Positions 1 through 8,348 of a stretch of 64,000 nt of DNA are shown here, in pieces. Each line of letters opens with the position of its first letter. Within the stretch, counting starts at the first letter, position 1. The stretch lies in NCBI RefSeq assembly GCF_025996515.1, contig NZ_BLRH01000034.1:1240001-1304000 (forward strand), in the 5' to 3' direction. The notes under the pieces are model-generated. The model did no database searches. It was not told where the DNA came from and worked only from the letters and a program-made list of their open reading frames with translations. Position numbers and translations under genes: made by a program. The stretch is from Rhizohabitans arisaemae (GTDB taxonomy: Bacteria; Actinomycetota; Actinomycetes; Streptosporangiales; Streptosporangiaceae).

Positions 1-709
1 CGGCGTGCGCGGCCGCCACCACGGTGCGCAGGTCCCGGATCCGGCCGTCGGCGCCCGGATACTGCACCAGCACGCCGAAGCACTCGGGGAGCTCCCCGGA
101 CAGATCGCTCTCGACGAGCTCGATGCCGAGCGGGAGCGCCCGGGTCCGGAGCACCGCCTTGGTCTGCGGCAGGACGTCGTCCGCGACCACGAAGACGGCG
201 GATTCGGTACGGCCGGCCCGGCGGGCCAGGGTCATCGCCTCCGCCGCGGCCGTCGCCTCGTCCAGCAGGGAGGCCCCGGCGACGTCGAGGCCGGTGAGAT
301 CGCAGACCGCGGTCTGGAAGTTCAGCAGCGCCTCGAGGCGGCCCTGGGAGATCTCCGGCTGGTACGGGGTGTAGGCGGTGTACCAGCCCGGGTTCTCCAG
401 CACGTTCCGGCGGATCACCCCGGGGGTGACGGTGTCGTGGTAGCCCAGGCCGATCATCGAGGTGAGCACCCGGTTGCGGCCCGCGAGCGCCCGGAGCTCG
501 GCGAGCGCCTCGGTCTCGCTCGCCGCCTCGGGCAGGTCGAGCGGACGTTTGATCGCGATGGCCTGCGGCACGGCCGCGTCGGTGAGATCGTCCAGGCTCG
601 CGTAGCCGACCACGTCGAGCATGCGGTCCAGCTCGGCCTGATCGGGACCGATGTGACGGTCGGCGAACGGCGGGGCCTGCAGATCCCGAAGCGGGGACCG
701 GTCTGTCAT
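1..709 (-). CDS. gcvP: Glycine dehydrogenase (decarboxylating), P protein, N-terminal part
   Basis: P protein of the glycine cleavage system. It decarboxylates glycine with PLP and passes the aminomethyl group to lipoyl-GcvH in the cytosol. Only about the first 236 residues lie in the window; the gene runs off the left edge. The visible part has the family's N-terminal blocks: FADRHIGPD near residue 15, [13 protein letters not shown] near 80, [13 protein letters not shown] near 110 and [12 protein letters not shown] just after. The PLP lysine is in the missing C-terminal half. The ATG at 709 follows a GGAGGC ribosome-binding site. A tandem glycine riboswitch lies directly upstream on the same strand, which fits glycine-induced expression and supports the assignment independently. 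Confidence is high. Confidence 0.95.
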   Translation of the reverse strand, partial: MTDRSPLRDLQAPPFADRHIGPDQAELDRMLDVVGYASLDDLTDAAVPQAIAIKRPLDLPEAASETEALAELRALAGRNRVLTSMIGLGYHDTVTPGVIRRNVLENPGWYTAYTPYQPEISQGRLEALLNFQTAVCDLTGLDVAGASLLDEATAAAEAMTLARRAGRTESAVFVVADDVLPQTKAVLRTRALPLGIELVESDLSGELPECFGVLVQYPGADGRIRDLRTVVAAAHA

Positions 710-770
710 TGGGGGCCTCCAAGGCTGTCGAGACCTCCGGCGCGGAGCGCGCGGCGGATGGTCTCCCCCC

Positions 771-975
771 TCTGTCATCAGACCTGAGAGCTTCACCGTC
801 GCAGTGCCCGGATGTGTGCCTCCACCCGTGCGACGGCTTTCCCCTTCGGTGAGGGGCGAACCCCTGCTTTCCAGAGTTGCCTGTCCCATGCGGTACGGAT
901 GCCTGAGAGTTTCCTGGGGAGGATTGCTCCTTCGGCGCCCCGCGCTGGCTTGCGACGGGATCTCTCCCGCATAGG
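771..975 (-). promoter_or_regulatory. Tandem glycine riboswitch upstream of gcvP
   Basis: Read on the minus strand, two glycine aptamers follow one another. The first (about 975-895) has GGGAGAG, then GCGCCGAAGGAGCAA, then CTCTCAGGC. The second (about 888-781) has CTCTGG, then CTCACCGAAGGGGAAA, then CTCTCAGGT. These are the conserved core boxes of the glycine riboswitch. In this family two cooperative aptamers switch on glycine cleavage genes when glycine is abundant. About 70 bases separate the second aptamer from the gcvP start, which leaves room for the expression platform; a purine/pyrimidine-rich stretch at 760-772 may take part. Confidence 0.93.
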
Positions 976-1035
976 GTCAACAGCCCTCATATCGTACCCG
1001 ACGGGAGGCGTACGATCTTGGGCCGGGAGGGGTGT

Positions 1036-1647
1036 TCAGCCGGTCTTGCGCGCTTTGCGGCGGCGGGCCAGCTCGTCTCCCGGGTAGTCGGAGTCGTCCT
1101 CTCCCGCGCGCTCGCCGGGCATCTCCGCCAGCGAGCCCTCCACCTCACGCCAGACCCGCCCCAGCGCGATGCCGAAGACGCCCTGGCCGCCTTGGAGCAG
1201 GTCTATCACCTCGTCGGGCGAGGTGCACTCGTAGACGCTCACCCCGTCGCTCATCAGCGTGATCTGAGCCAGATCCTGAACCCCCCGATCCCGCAGATGC
1301 TGCACCGCGGTACGGATCTGCTGGAGCGACACCCCGGTGTCGAGCAGGCGCTTGACCACCTTGAGGACGAGGATGTCGCGGAAGCCGTAGAGCCGCTGCG
1401 TCCCCGACCCGTGGGCGGGGCGCACGCTCGGCTGCACCAGCTCGGTCCGCGCCCAGTAGTCGAGCTGACGGTAGGTGATGCCTGCGGCGGCGCACGCGGT
1501 GGGACCGCGATAGCCGATGTCGGGGGGCAGCGTCATCGGCTGCTCGTCAAACAGGAGGCCTTGCTCTCCTGCACGCTGCTGAGCGGATCGGCGCTGCGAC
1601 GACTCATCCTGGCCGGCCGCCTTACCTTCGCCGCTGCTTGCCGCCAC
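1036..1647 (-). CDS. MerR-family transcriptional regulator
   Basis: DNA-binding regulator of 203 residues. An unstructured charged N terminus (about 1-40) precedes a MerR-type winged helix (about 45-120) with YRGPTACAAAGITYRQLDYW and a wing region ending RLYGFRDILVL. A C-terminal segment follows that lacks the cysteines of metal-sensing MerR proteins, so metal sensing is unlikely. It is the last gene of a conserved actinobacterial block, garA - ftsR - DUF151 - merR, all on the minus strand. Targets cannot be read from the sequence. A 190-bp gap (1648-1837) separates it from the upstream gene and may hold its own promoter. Family assignment is confident; role unknown. Confidence 0.88.
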   Translation of the reverse strand: MAASSGEGKAAGQDESSQRRSAQQRAGEQGLLFDEQPMTLPPDIGYRGPTACAAAGITYRQLDYWARTELVQPSVRPAHGSGTQRLYGFRDILVLKVVKRLLDTGVSLQQIRTAVQHLRDRGVQDLAQITLMSDGVSVYECTSPDEVIDLLQGGQGVFGIALGRVWREVEGSLAEMPGERAGEDDSDYPGDELARRRKARKTG

Positions 1648-1837
1648 GCGGACCTCCGGCTTCTCTACTTCCCACGGCGTGATCTGGGGGTCTGGAAATT
1701 ACAGCCGTGGGTTTCACTTGCACCGTAGGACCGGCCGCACCCAACGTCAACGATCGTGCTCGGCGCGTCGTGCGAGGTAATTTCCCGATCCGCATGATTT
1801 GGCTCCCGTACATCCCGTCCACCCCATGGGCGGCCAC

Positions 1838-2308
1838 TCAGCCGGAGCGGCCGAAGTCCTCCGGGCTGATGGTGTCGAGAAACTCCCGAAACTTCTCGAC
1901 CTCGTCCTCCTGATCATCAGGAATGAGCACGCCCGCCTCCTCCAGGATCTCCTCGCTCGCGAAGATCTCCGCCCCGGTGCGCAGGGCGAGGGCGATGGAG
2001 TCCGACGGGCGCGCACTCACCTCCACCCCGTTGGAGAAGACCAGATCCGCGAAGAATATCCCGTCGCGCAGCGCCGTGATGTTCACATTGCGCAACTGCA
2101 CCCCGAATCCCTCGAGGACGTTCTTGAACAGATCATGGGTCAGCGGCCGCGGCGGGGACATCCCCTGCTGGGCGTAGGCGATCGCGGTGGCCTCCACCAT
2201 GCCGATCCAAATGGGCAGGTAGCGATCGCCACCCGCCTCCTTGAGCAGGACGATCGGCTGGTTGGAGGGCATCTCAACCCGAACGCCGACGACCTCCATC
2301 TGTAACAC
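1838..2308 (-). CDS. Bifunctional nuclease-like protein (DUF151)
   Basis: Cytosolic protein of 156 residues, the usual DUF151 length. Some plant members have DNase and RNase activity; the bacterial role is uncertain. Family blocks are EVVGVRVEMPSNQPIVLL near the N terminus, YLPIWIGMVEATAIA near residue 40, PRPLTHDLF near 60 and SARPSDSIALALR near 110. I chose the GTG at 2308 because VLQMEVVGV then aligns with the normal family start and GGAG lies six bases upstream; a longer reading from 2344 is possible. It sits between two MerR-type regulators downstream of garA, a gene order conserved in actinobacteria. Confidence 0.9.
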   Translation of the reverse strand: MLQMEVVGVRVEMPSNQPIVLLKEAGGDRYLPIWIGMVEATAIAYAQQGMSPPRPLTHDLFKNVLEGFGVQLRNVNITALRDGIFFADLVFSNGVEVSARPSDSIALALRTGAEIFASEEILEEAGVLIPDDQEDEVEKFREFLDTISPEDFGRSG

Positions 2309-2370
2309 CGGCGGCTCCGTCTCCCGTTCTCCAATCGGCTCCACAATTCAACGTAACACCCCCGCGGCGG

Positions 2371-3051
2371 TTATGGGCCAACGGTCCTGCTCAGCTCGGT
2401 CCGGAGTAACGCCGTGTGCAATTCCAGGACAAGTCCAGATATTTCCCTGGTGGTTTCCTCGGCCTGGGCCCGGGCACCCGGGGCACGCCGCCGCAGGAGC
2501 GGCCCGACGGCCTGCTCGACCAGCCCGGCCTCCCGGTCCGCCGCAGCCTTCACCGTCCGCAGATGGCGCGTGTGCAGTCCGAACACCCGCAGCGCCGCGA
2601 CCGTCCTGGCGATCACCAGGGCGTCCGCGTCGTACCGCCGCCCGAACGGCTCGATCAGCCCGTAGTCCTCCAGCTCGGACAGGAAGTCGTCGTCGACCCC
2701 CGCGGCGTCCAGGAACTCGGCGCGGGACAGGCGCGGCTCGACGACCGGCTCGGCGGCGACCCCCACCACCCGGGGGCGCGGCTGCGCGGGCTCGGAGCCG
2801 GCGGCGTCGAGCTGGTCCTTGATCACCCGAAGCGGGAGGTACCGGTCACGCTGCGCGGTGAGGATGAATCGCAGGCGGTCCACATCGTGGTGGGTGAACT
2901 TGCGGTACCCCGAAGGGCTCCGCTGCGGCTCGATGAGCCCCTCCCCCTCCAGAAAGCGGATCTTGGAGATCGTGACGTCGGGGAACTCGGCGCGGAGCTG
3001 GGCCAGCACCTCCCCGATGCTCATGAAGGCCCGTGCCGCCTGCGCGCTCAT
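2371..3051 (-). CDS. ftsR: MerR-family regulator, FtsR type
   Basis: Transcriptional regulator of 226 residues. The MerR winged helix (about 8-80) reads FMSIGEVLAQLRAEFPDVT, then KIRFLEGEGLIEPQRS, then YRKFTHHDVDRLRFIL. The central and C-terminal part (about 90-226) is charged and helical and lacks metal-binding cysteines. Position directly after garA and before DUF151 matches FtsR of Corynebacterium glutamicum, which activates ftsZ. The name rests on that synteny and domain likeness; control of ftsZ here is inferred. The ATG at 3051 lies 55 bp from garA, so the two are probably co-transcribed. Confidence 0.85.
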   Translation of the reverse strand: MSAQAARAFMSIGEVLAQLRAEFPDVTISKIRFLEGEGLIEPQRSPSGYRKFTHHDVDRLRFILTAQRDRYLPLRVIKDQLDAAGSEPAQPRPRVVGVAAEPVVEPRLSRAEFLDAAGVDDDFLSELEDYGLIEPFGRRYDADALVIARTVAALRVFGLHTRHLRTVKAAADREAGLVEQAVGPLLRRRAPGARAQAEETTREISGLVLELHTALLRTELSRTVGP

Positions 3052-3106
3052 CGGCGCCCGCCCCCGGGAAGCCGCCCGCCCCGGGATCGGACGCCGTCAC
3101 GCCCGA

Positions 3107-3619
3107 TCATGGCCCGCCGGCGCCGCGCACGAGAAACACCAGCCGGAACTTGCCGATCTGGACCTCGTCCCCGCCGGACAGCACGACCTCCTCGATGCGC
3201 TCGCGGTTGACGTAGGACCCGTTGTGGCTGCCGACGTCGCGGACCGTGAAGACGTCACCTCGTCGATAGAACTCCGCATGTCTTCTGGACACGGTTATAT
3301 CGTCCAGGAATATGTCGCTCTCCGGGTGCCGACCCGCCGTGGTGAGGTCGGCGTTGAGGAGAAAACGACTCCCGGCGTTGGGGCCACGCATGACGACGAG
3401 CAGGGCGGTTCCTGGATGCAGCGTCTCGGTCGACCCGTGCTCCCCGACGATCGCCGTGCCGGACTCCGGGGGATCGAGAGGCTCGAATCCGCTCAGGGAG
3501 ATGGTGGACGTCGTCTCCCCAATCGACTCGTACCTGCTCAACGGCGAACCACAGTTTGAGCAGAATCGGGCATCACCCGAATTGGCATGACCACACCGTG
3601 TGCAGTAGACGCTCGGCAT
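3107..3619 (-). CDS. garA: GarA/OdhI-type FHA-domain regulator with zinc ribbon
   Basis: Forkhead-associated phosphothreonine-binding protein of 170 residues. GarA/OdhI proteins bind and inhibit 2-oxoglutarate dehydrogenase and other glutamate-node enzymes, and are switched off by Ser/Thr kinase phosphorylation. In order: a zinc-ribbon-like N terminus with C6, C9, C20 and C23; the phosphoacceptor motif ETTSTIS at 35-41; and an FHA domain from about 70 to 165 with GRHPESDIFLDD, SRRHAEF and SHNGSYVN, which hold the phosphothreonine-binding Arg, Ser and Asn. It is first in a block with ftsR, DUF151 and merR. The mycobacterial and corynebacterial proteins lack the zinc ribbon, so this is the longer actinomycete form. 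Start ATG at 3619. Confidence 0.9.
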   Translation of the reverse strand: MPSVYCTRCGHANSGDARFCSNCGSPLSRYESIGETTSTISLSGFEPLDPPESGTAIVGEHGSTETLHPGTALLVVMRGPNAGSRFLLNADLTTAGRHPESDIFLDDITVSRRHAEFYRRGDVFTVRDVGSHNGSYVNRERIEEVVLSGGDEVQIGKFRLVFLVRGAGGP

Positions 3620-4094
3620 CGATCGGCTCGGCCTCCCTCCGCGAAGACGCGGTGCTGGTGCTGACCGCCGTCACCGGCCCCTCCCGTGCCCCGCAGCCCC
3701 GGGACTGCGACGGTGGTGACACCGGTGGCGAACAAAGGTCAACGCTTAAGGACAATTCTCTCTACGCGGGGACACTACACGGCGACGGACGCCCATCAAG
3801 CTATCGCTGAGCCCGTCACGCGGTCCACGCCGCCGCGCCGTCCGCCTCATCACGCCTGGTCATCGCCGTCCGATGATCACCTGCCGGTACTCCCCTCTCG
3901 CGCTTCGCCGTCTTCCTCCCGGTTTACCGAGGGTAACACCGGGCGTGTCACCAGCGGTGACTCCGGACGGTCCGTCCGATCGGGCCGGCCGGAAGGCCCT
4001 CCCCCCGGGACGGCCCGCCATGGACGACGTCCTCACCGGATTATCGCCGCCGAACCCTAAACCGTGACACATCTCATGATCTGCGATCAGGGTG
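3620..4094. other. Intergenic region upstream of garA, no gene seen
   Basis: About 475 bp between the garA start and the stop of the next minus-strand gene. Open frames here have no family likeness and poor codon pattern. A small perfect inverted repeat, GTCACC-AGC-GGTGAC, lies at 3947-3961 and a looser one just before it at 3920-3940. The region presumably holds the garA promoter near 3730-3790, where GC content dips. Confidence 0.5.
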
Positions 4095-6599
4095 TCACGA
4101 CCCCCCGATCCGCTCGACCACGCCCGCCCATCTCTCCAACAGCTCCTGCGCGGCGTCCACGTTCGCCCCCTCGGCCCACAGGTGCGTGACGGCCTCGTTG
4201 GGATCGGGGAGGATCAACGCCCAGCCGCCGTCCTCCTCCACCACCCGCACGCCGTCGGTGGTGTCCAGGATCCGGCCCTCGGCCGCCTCCACCACCGAGC
4301 GCATCACCGCGCCCTTGACCGCCCACGGGGTGGGGACCGTCCGCCTGAGCAGATGCGTCTCCGGGATCCGGGCGTCGATCTGACTGAGCGACAGCCGGGT
4401 CCTGGCCACCAGGCCGAGCAGCCGCATGAAGGCCGCCAGCCCGTCCACGGTCGAGCAGAACTCGGGGACCACGAACCCGCCGCGGCCGTCCCCGGCCAGG
4501 ATCAGGTCGTCGCTCGCGGCCGCCGCGCCGGTCAGGTCCGCGCTCGCCGTACTCGTCCACCGGACCTGAACCCCGTGGAAGCGGCAGACCTGCTCGGCCA
4601 CCCGGGTGGTCGTCACCGGCAGCGCCACGCTCCCGCCGCGGCGCTCCGCCGCCACCAGGTCGAGCACGACGAGCAGCGCGCGCTCGTCGTCGATCAGCTG
4701 CCCCATCTCGTCCACCAGGGAGATCCGCTCGCCCACCGGGTCGAAGCGGACCCCGAACGCGGCCCGGGCGGAGGCCACCAACTCCGAAAGCCGCTGCAGG
4801 TCACGCCGCCGCTCGGCGAGGGTCTCGGTGGGCGAGGCCTCGTCCAGCCGGCTGTTCACGGTGAGCACGTCGATGCCGATGCGGCCCAGCAAAGTCGGCA
4901 GGGCGAGCGCGGAGGTGCCGCCCGCGCAGTCCACCACCACCTTCAGCCCGGCCTCCCGGACCCCGCTCATGTCCACGCAGCGCAGCAGCTCGTGGCTGTA
5001 GTTCTCCATCTCCCTGGCGGGGAAGCTGAGCTCGGCGATCTCACCGGGGAACGCCCGCCGGAACTCCTGCCGGGAGAACACCCGCTCCAGCTTGCGCTGG
5101 GCCCCCGGCGAGAGGTCGGCGCCGTCCTCGTCGAGGAAGACGATGTCCACCCCCTGCGGGTCCCCCAGCGTCGTCCGCAGCGCCACCCCGCCGACCGTCG
5201 ACTCGCGCTGGGTGTGGAACCGGGCCACCGGCAGGGGCGCCGCCTCCAGGTCGATCACGTTGATGGCGCTCGCCGTGAGCGCGCTGATCACCGCCCGTTT
5301 GAGCGCCCGGGCCGCCCGGGAGGAGTCCCGGGAGGTGGTGACCGTGGCGCCCTTCTTCATCGTGGTCGCGTACGCGCTCGCGAGCCGGACGCAGAGCTCC
5401 GGGGTGATCTCCACGTTGACCAGCCCGGAGACCCCGCGCGGGCCGAACAGGTTGCGCTGGCCCCGCGACTCCCAGATGACGCTGGTGTTGACCACGGCGC
5501 CGGCCTCGACGGTCTTGAACGGGTAGATCTTGACGCCGGAGGAGACGTAGGCCTCGGACTCGATCACGCACTCGTCCCCGACGACCGCCCCCTCCTCGAT
5601 CCGCGCGCCGGTCATCACGTCGGTGTTCTTGCCGATCACACAGCCGCGCAGGTTCGCGCTGGGGCCCACGTAGACGTTGTCGTGCACCACCGCGCGGTGC
5701 AGGAACGCCCCCTCCTTGACCACCACGTTGGAACCGAGGACGGTGAACTCCCGCAGCTCGGCGCCGGCTTCGATCTTGGCGTAGTCCCCGACGTAGAGCG
5801 GCCCCTTGATCACCGCGTCCGGATCGATCTCCGCGCCCTCGGCCACCCAGACGCCGGGTGAGAGCTCGAAGCCGTCGATCTCCACCTGGACCTTGCCGGA
5901 GAGCACGTCCGCCTGGGCCTTCAGGTAGCTCTCGTGGGTGCCGACGTCCTCCCAGTAGCCGTCGGCGATGTAGCCGTACAGGGCGTCGCCCCGGGCGAGG
6001 AGGGCGGGGAAGACGTCGGAGGACCAGTCGACCGAGACACCCGGCTCCACGAGGTCCAGGACCTCCGGCTCCATGATGTAGATGCCGGTGTTCACCGTGT
6101 CGGAGAAGACCTGGCCCCAGGTCGGCTTCTCCAGGAAGCGCTGGATCCGCCCCTGCTCGTCGACGATGATGATGCCGAACTCCAGCGGATTGGGCACCCG
6201 CTTGAGACCGATGGTGACCATGGCGCCGTTACGGCGGTGGAAGTCGATCATCGCCGTCAGGTCGATGTCGGTGAGGGCGTCGCCGGAGATGACCAGGAAC
6301 CGGTCGTCGCGCAGCGCGTCCGCGGCGTTCTTCACGCTCCCCGCGGTGCCCAGCGGCACCTCCTCGGTCGCGTAGTGCAGGCTCATCCCGAGCTCGTCGC
6401 CGTCGCCGAAATAGTTGCGGACGAGCGCGGCGAGGAATTGCACCGTCACCACGGTCTCGGTGAAGCCGTGCCGCTTGAGCAGCCGCAGCACGTGTTCCAT
6501 GATGGGCCGGTTGATCACCGGCAGCAACGGCTTGGGCTGGTTGGCGGTCATCGGCCGAAGCCGAGTGCCCTCCCCGCCGGCCATGACGACCGCCTTCAT
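4095..6599 (-). CDS. Mannose-1-phosphate guanylyltransferase/phosphomannomutase-like fusion
   Basis: Cytosolic enzyme of 834 residues that probably makes nucleotide-activated mannose or a related sugar for glycan synthesis. The N-terminal nucleotidyltransferase (1 to about 235) starts MKAVVMAGGEGTRLRPMT, with KPLLPVINRP and ISGDALTDIDL. Left-handed beta-helix hexapeptide repeats follow (about 250-370), then a phosphomannomutase-like region (about 375-830). The last part has no TASHNP-type phosphoserine loop: the expected place reads STVGGVALRTTLGD, so mutase activity is doubtful. From memory, streptomycete proteins of this family share the same layout. The ATG at 6599 overlaps the stop of the upstream gene (ATGA), implying translational coupling. 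Substrate specificity is inferred. Confidence 0.85.
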   Translation of the reverse strand: MKAVVMAGGEGTRLRPMTANQPKPLLPVINRPIMEHVLRLLKRHGFTETVVTVQFLAALVRNYFGDGDELGMSLHYATEEVPLGTAGSVKNAADALRDDRFLVISGDALTDIDLTAMIDFHRRNGAMVTIGLKRVPNPLEFGIIIVDEQGRIQRFLEKPTWGQVFSDTVNTGIYIMEPEVLDLVEPGVSVDWSSDVFPALLARGDALYGYIADGYWEDVGTHESYLKAQADVLSGKVQVEIDGFELSPGVWVAEGAEIDPDAVIKGPLYVGDYAKIEAGAELREFTVLGSNVVVKEGAFLHRAVVHDNVYVGPSANLRGCVIGKNTDVMTGARIEEGAVVGDECVIESEAYVSSGVKIYPFKTVEAGAVVNTSVIWESRGQRNLFGPRGVSGLVNVEITPELCVRLASAYATTMKKGATVTTSRDSSRAARALKRAVISALTASAINVIDLEAAPLPVARFHTQRESTVGGVALRTTLGDPQGVDIVFLDEDGADLSPGAQRKLERVFSRQEFRRAFPGEIAELSFPAREMENYSHELLRCVDMSGVREAGLKVVVDCAGGTSALALPTLLGRIGIDVLTVNSRLDEASPTETLAERRRDLQRLSELVASARAAFGVRFDPVGERISLVDEMGQLIDDERALLVVLDLVAAERRGGSVALPVTTTRVAEQVCRFHGVQVRWTSTASADLTGAAAASDDLILAGDGRGGFVVPEFCSTVDGLAAFMRLLGLVARTRLSLSQIDARIPETHLLRRTVPTPWAVKGAVMRSVVEAAEGRILDTTDGVRVVEEDGGWALILPDPNEAVTHLWAEGANVDAAQELLERWAGVVERIGGS

Positions 6600-7198
6600 C
6601 TCTTCGCCTCCCGGACGAGCTGGCGCACGTGAACCACATACAAGACACCCGCCCACCAGTACAGGGCGACACCCCAGACGGCGAAGGCCCAGCCCACGAT
6701 GCGCGCGGGATCGGCGTACCAACCGTCGTGTGCCGCGAGGAAGAGGAGGGGGAAGGCGTAGAGCAAGTTAGCGGTGGCCGCCTTACCGAGGAAGTGCACG
6801 GGCGGCGGCCCGTACCCACGACGCCGGAGCACCGGCAGGACGAACGCGAAGAAGACGACGAGGAACAGATCCCGGGCGACGGGGAGAACCAGCAGCCACA
6901 GCGGGATGACCTCGCGGACGGCGAGCCCGATGAGCGTGGCGACGATGTACAGGCGGTCGGCGGCGGGATCGAGCAGCTGACCGAGTTTGCTGGTCTGGTT
7001 CCACGCCCGGGCCAGCTTGCCGTCGAGCCAATCGGTGAATCCGGCGATCATGAGCACGGCGATGGCCCATCCGTCGGCCTTGGGGCCGAGCACGAGCCAG
7101 AGAAACAGCGGGACACCCAGCAGACGCAGCACGCTCAAGGCGTTCGGAACCGTCCAGACACGATCTCCGGCCTGTCCCGCCTCCGTCTGATCCGCCAC
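6596..7198 (-). CDS. CDP-alcohol phosphatidyltransferase (PgsA-like)
   Basis: Integral membrane enzyme of 200 residues that transfers a phosphatidyl group from CDP-diacylglycerol to an alcohol in phospholipid synthesis. The catalytic signature is complete: DGKLAR, then eight residues, then GQLLDPAADR, at about residues 50-75. Several hydrophobic helices follow (WLLVLPVARDLFLVVFFAF is one). An N-terminal VWTVPNALSVLRLLGVPLF is typical of glycerophosphate-type members. The GTG at 7198 is preferred: the longer frame upstream runs through repeat DNA and arginine-rich nonsense. Its stop overlaps the ATG of the sugar nucleotidyltransferase gene. The acceptor alcohol cannot be told from sequence alone. 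Confidence 0.88.
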   Translation of the reverse strand: MADQTEAGQAGDRVWTVPNALSVLRLLGVPLFLWLVLGPKADGWAIAVLMIAGFTDWLDGKLARAWNQTSKLGQLLDPAADRLYIVATLIGLAVREVIPLWLLVLPVARDLFLVVFFAFVLPVLRRRGYGPPPVHFLGKAATANLLYAFPLLFLAAHDGWYADPARIVGWAFAVWGVALYWWAGVLYVVHVRQLVREAKR

Positions 7199-7340
7199 GC
7201 GCCCTGCCCTTCTGCGATTCGATGACGACCCTACCCGCCCGCCGGGCGCACGCCCACGCGGCCATGGCCGTACGGGCCGCCGCAGGCGATGTTCCCGTCG
7301 GCGTCTCCGAGGCCGGGAACGCCGGCCGGCCCGCCCTTCC

Positions 7341-7394
7341 GATGATCGTTGCGCTGTGCGCCCCCACCGGGGTGCGGACACCACAACGATCACC
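7341..7394. repeat. Interspersed palindromic repeat, copy A
   Basis: A 54-bp imperfect palindrome opening GATGATCGTTGCGCTG and closing CACAACGATCACC, with a CCCCACCGGGG centre. The outer arms TGATCGTTG and CAACGATCA pair perfectly. Copies B and C follow within 250 bp; D and E lie near 52.8 and 41.5 kb. Confidence 0.85.
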
Positions 7395-7456
7395 CGGCAC
7401 CCCGCTACCCCGACGACCTCCGACACCGGAAGGCACCAACCCGCTACTCGACACCA

Positions 7457-7510
7457 GATGATCATTGCGCCGTGCGCCCCCAGGAAGGCGCGGACAACAC
7501 AACGATCACC
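7457..7510. repeat. Interspersed palindromic repeat, copy B
   Basis: Second copy, 54 bp, with GATGATCATTGCGCCG on the left and CACAACGATCACC on the right. The centre differs (CCAGGAAGG). The same orientation as copy A and intervals of about 115-135 bp make this a loose cluster rather than a CRISPR-like array. Confidence 0.85.
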
Positions 7511-7592
7511 CCGCGCCCCGTACGGGCTACGCCGGGCCGGTCCACGCGGTACCCACGAACTCGGACGGCAACGACCGGCGCAACCCCGGGCT

Positions 7593-7644
7593 TGATCATT
7601 GCGCCGTGCGCCCCCACAGGGGTGCGGACAGCACGACGATCACC
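7593..7644. repeat. Interspersed palindromic repeat, copy C
   Basis: Third copy, 52 bp, opening TGATCATTGCGCCGTG and closing GCACGACGATCACC. Folding left arm on right gives about 19 pairs out of 25 by eye. It lies about 100 bp before the start of the methyltransferase gene, so it could fold in that gene's 5' region if transcription begins upstream. Confidence 0.85.
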
Positions 7645-7745
7645 TGGCATCGGTATGGGGGTACCACCTGGGCTCCTTGTCCGGACGGGGTCGCCGGATC
7701 ACGCCGACGGACGCGCGGGCGCCGGAAGGCAAGTACCTTAAGACC

Positions 7746-8348
7746 GTGAAGAGTGAGAGCGCCGCGTTTCTCCGGGAGTTCATCAGGAACCCCGTCGCCA
7801 CCGGTGCGGTGGCCCCCAGTTCCCGGTATCTCGCCGCGGAGATCGTCGCCCCGGTGCCCGAGCGAGGCGATCCGGTGATCGTGGAGCTGGGCCCGGGGAC
7901 GGGCTCCTTCACCGCGGAGATCCAACGGCGGCTCGGCGGCCGGGGCGTCCACATCGCCGTCGAGGTCAACGAGCGGCTGGCCGGGCCCTTGGCCCGCAAG
8001 TTCCCCCAGGTGGACGTGGTCGTGGGATGCGGGAGCACACTGCCCAAGATCCTCGCCGACCGGGGGCTCGACCACGCCGACGCGGTGATCAGCGGACTCC
8101 CCTGGGCGATCTTCCCCGAGTCCCTCCAGCTGGGCATCCTGGGAGCGGTGCGCCAGGTCATGGTGCCGCACGGGGCCTTCACCACGTTCGCCTACATCCA
8201 CGCGAAGTCCGCCCCGCCGGGCCGCCGCTTCCGGCGCACCCTCGGCCAGACCTTCGAAGAGGTGGTCACCGGCCGGACGGTCTGGCGGAACCTCCCGCCC
8301 GCCCTCGTCTACCACGCCCGCCGCCCCCGCCCCCTCAACCACGACTGA
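7746..8348 (+). CDS. Class I SAM-dependent methyltransferase, phospholipid N-methyltransferase-like
   Basis: Methyltransferase of 200 residues. SAM motif I is VIVELGPGTGSFTAEI near residue 40, followed by an acidic strand end HIAVEVNERL. The later AVISGLPWAIFP resembles the SGLP block of PmtA-type phosphatidylethanolamine N-methyltransferases and of rRNA dimethylase relatives. The N terminus FLREFIRNPVATGAVAPSSR is also typical of the PmtA-like group. A phospholipid substrate is therefore plausible but inferred. I chose the GTG at 7746; the open frame runs upstream to 7599 but only through repeat copy C. A good hairpin terminator lies about 120 bp downstream. The neighbours give no operon context. 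Confidence 0.78.
   Translation: MKSESAAFLREFIRNPVATGAVAPSSRYLAAEIVAPVPERGDPVIVELGPGTGSFTAEIQRRLGGRGVHIAVEVNERLAGPLARKFPQVDVVVGCGSTLPKILADRGLDHADAVISGLPWAIFPESLQLGILGAVRQVMVPHGAFTTFAYIHAKSAPPGRRFRRTLGQTFEEVVTGRTVWRNLPPALVYHARRPRPLNHD

Noticed and set aside
3686-4060. Plus-strand open frame of 124 codons upstream of garA
   Set aside because: Ser/Pro/Arg-rich with no ribosome-binding site and no recognisable motif.
4092-5861. Plus-strand open frame of 589 codons
   Set aside because: Shadow of the nucleotidyltransferase fusion; amino-acid composition is not protein-like.
7341-7644. CRISPR array
   Set aside because: Three repeats of over 50 bp with spacers of about 60-80 bp that share words, no cas genes and scattered distant copies; they are palindromic intergenic repeats.
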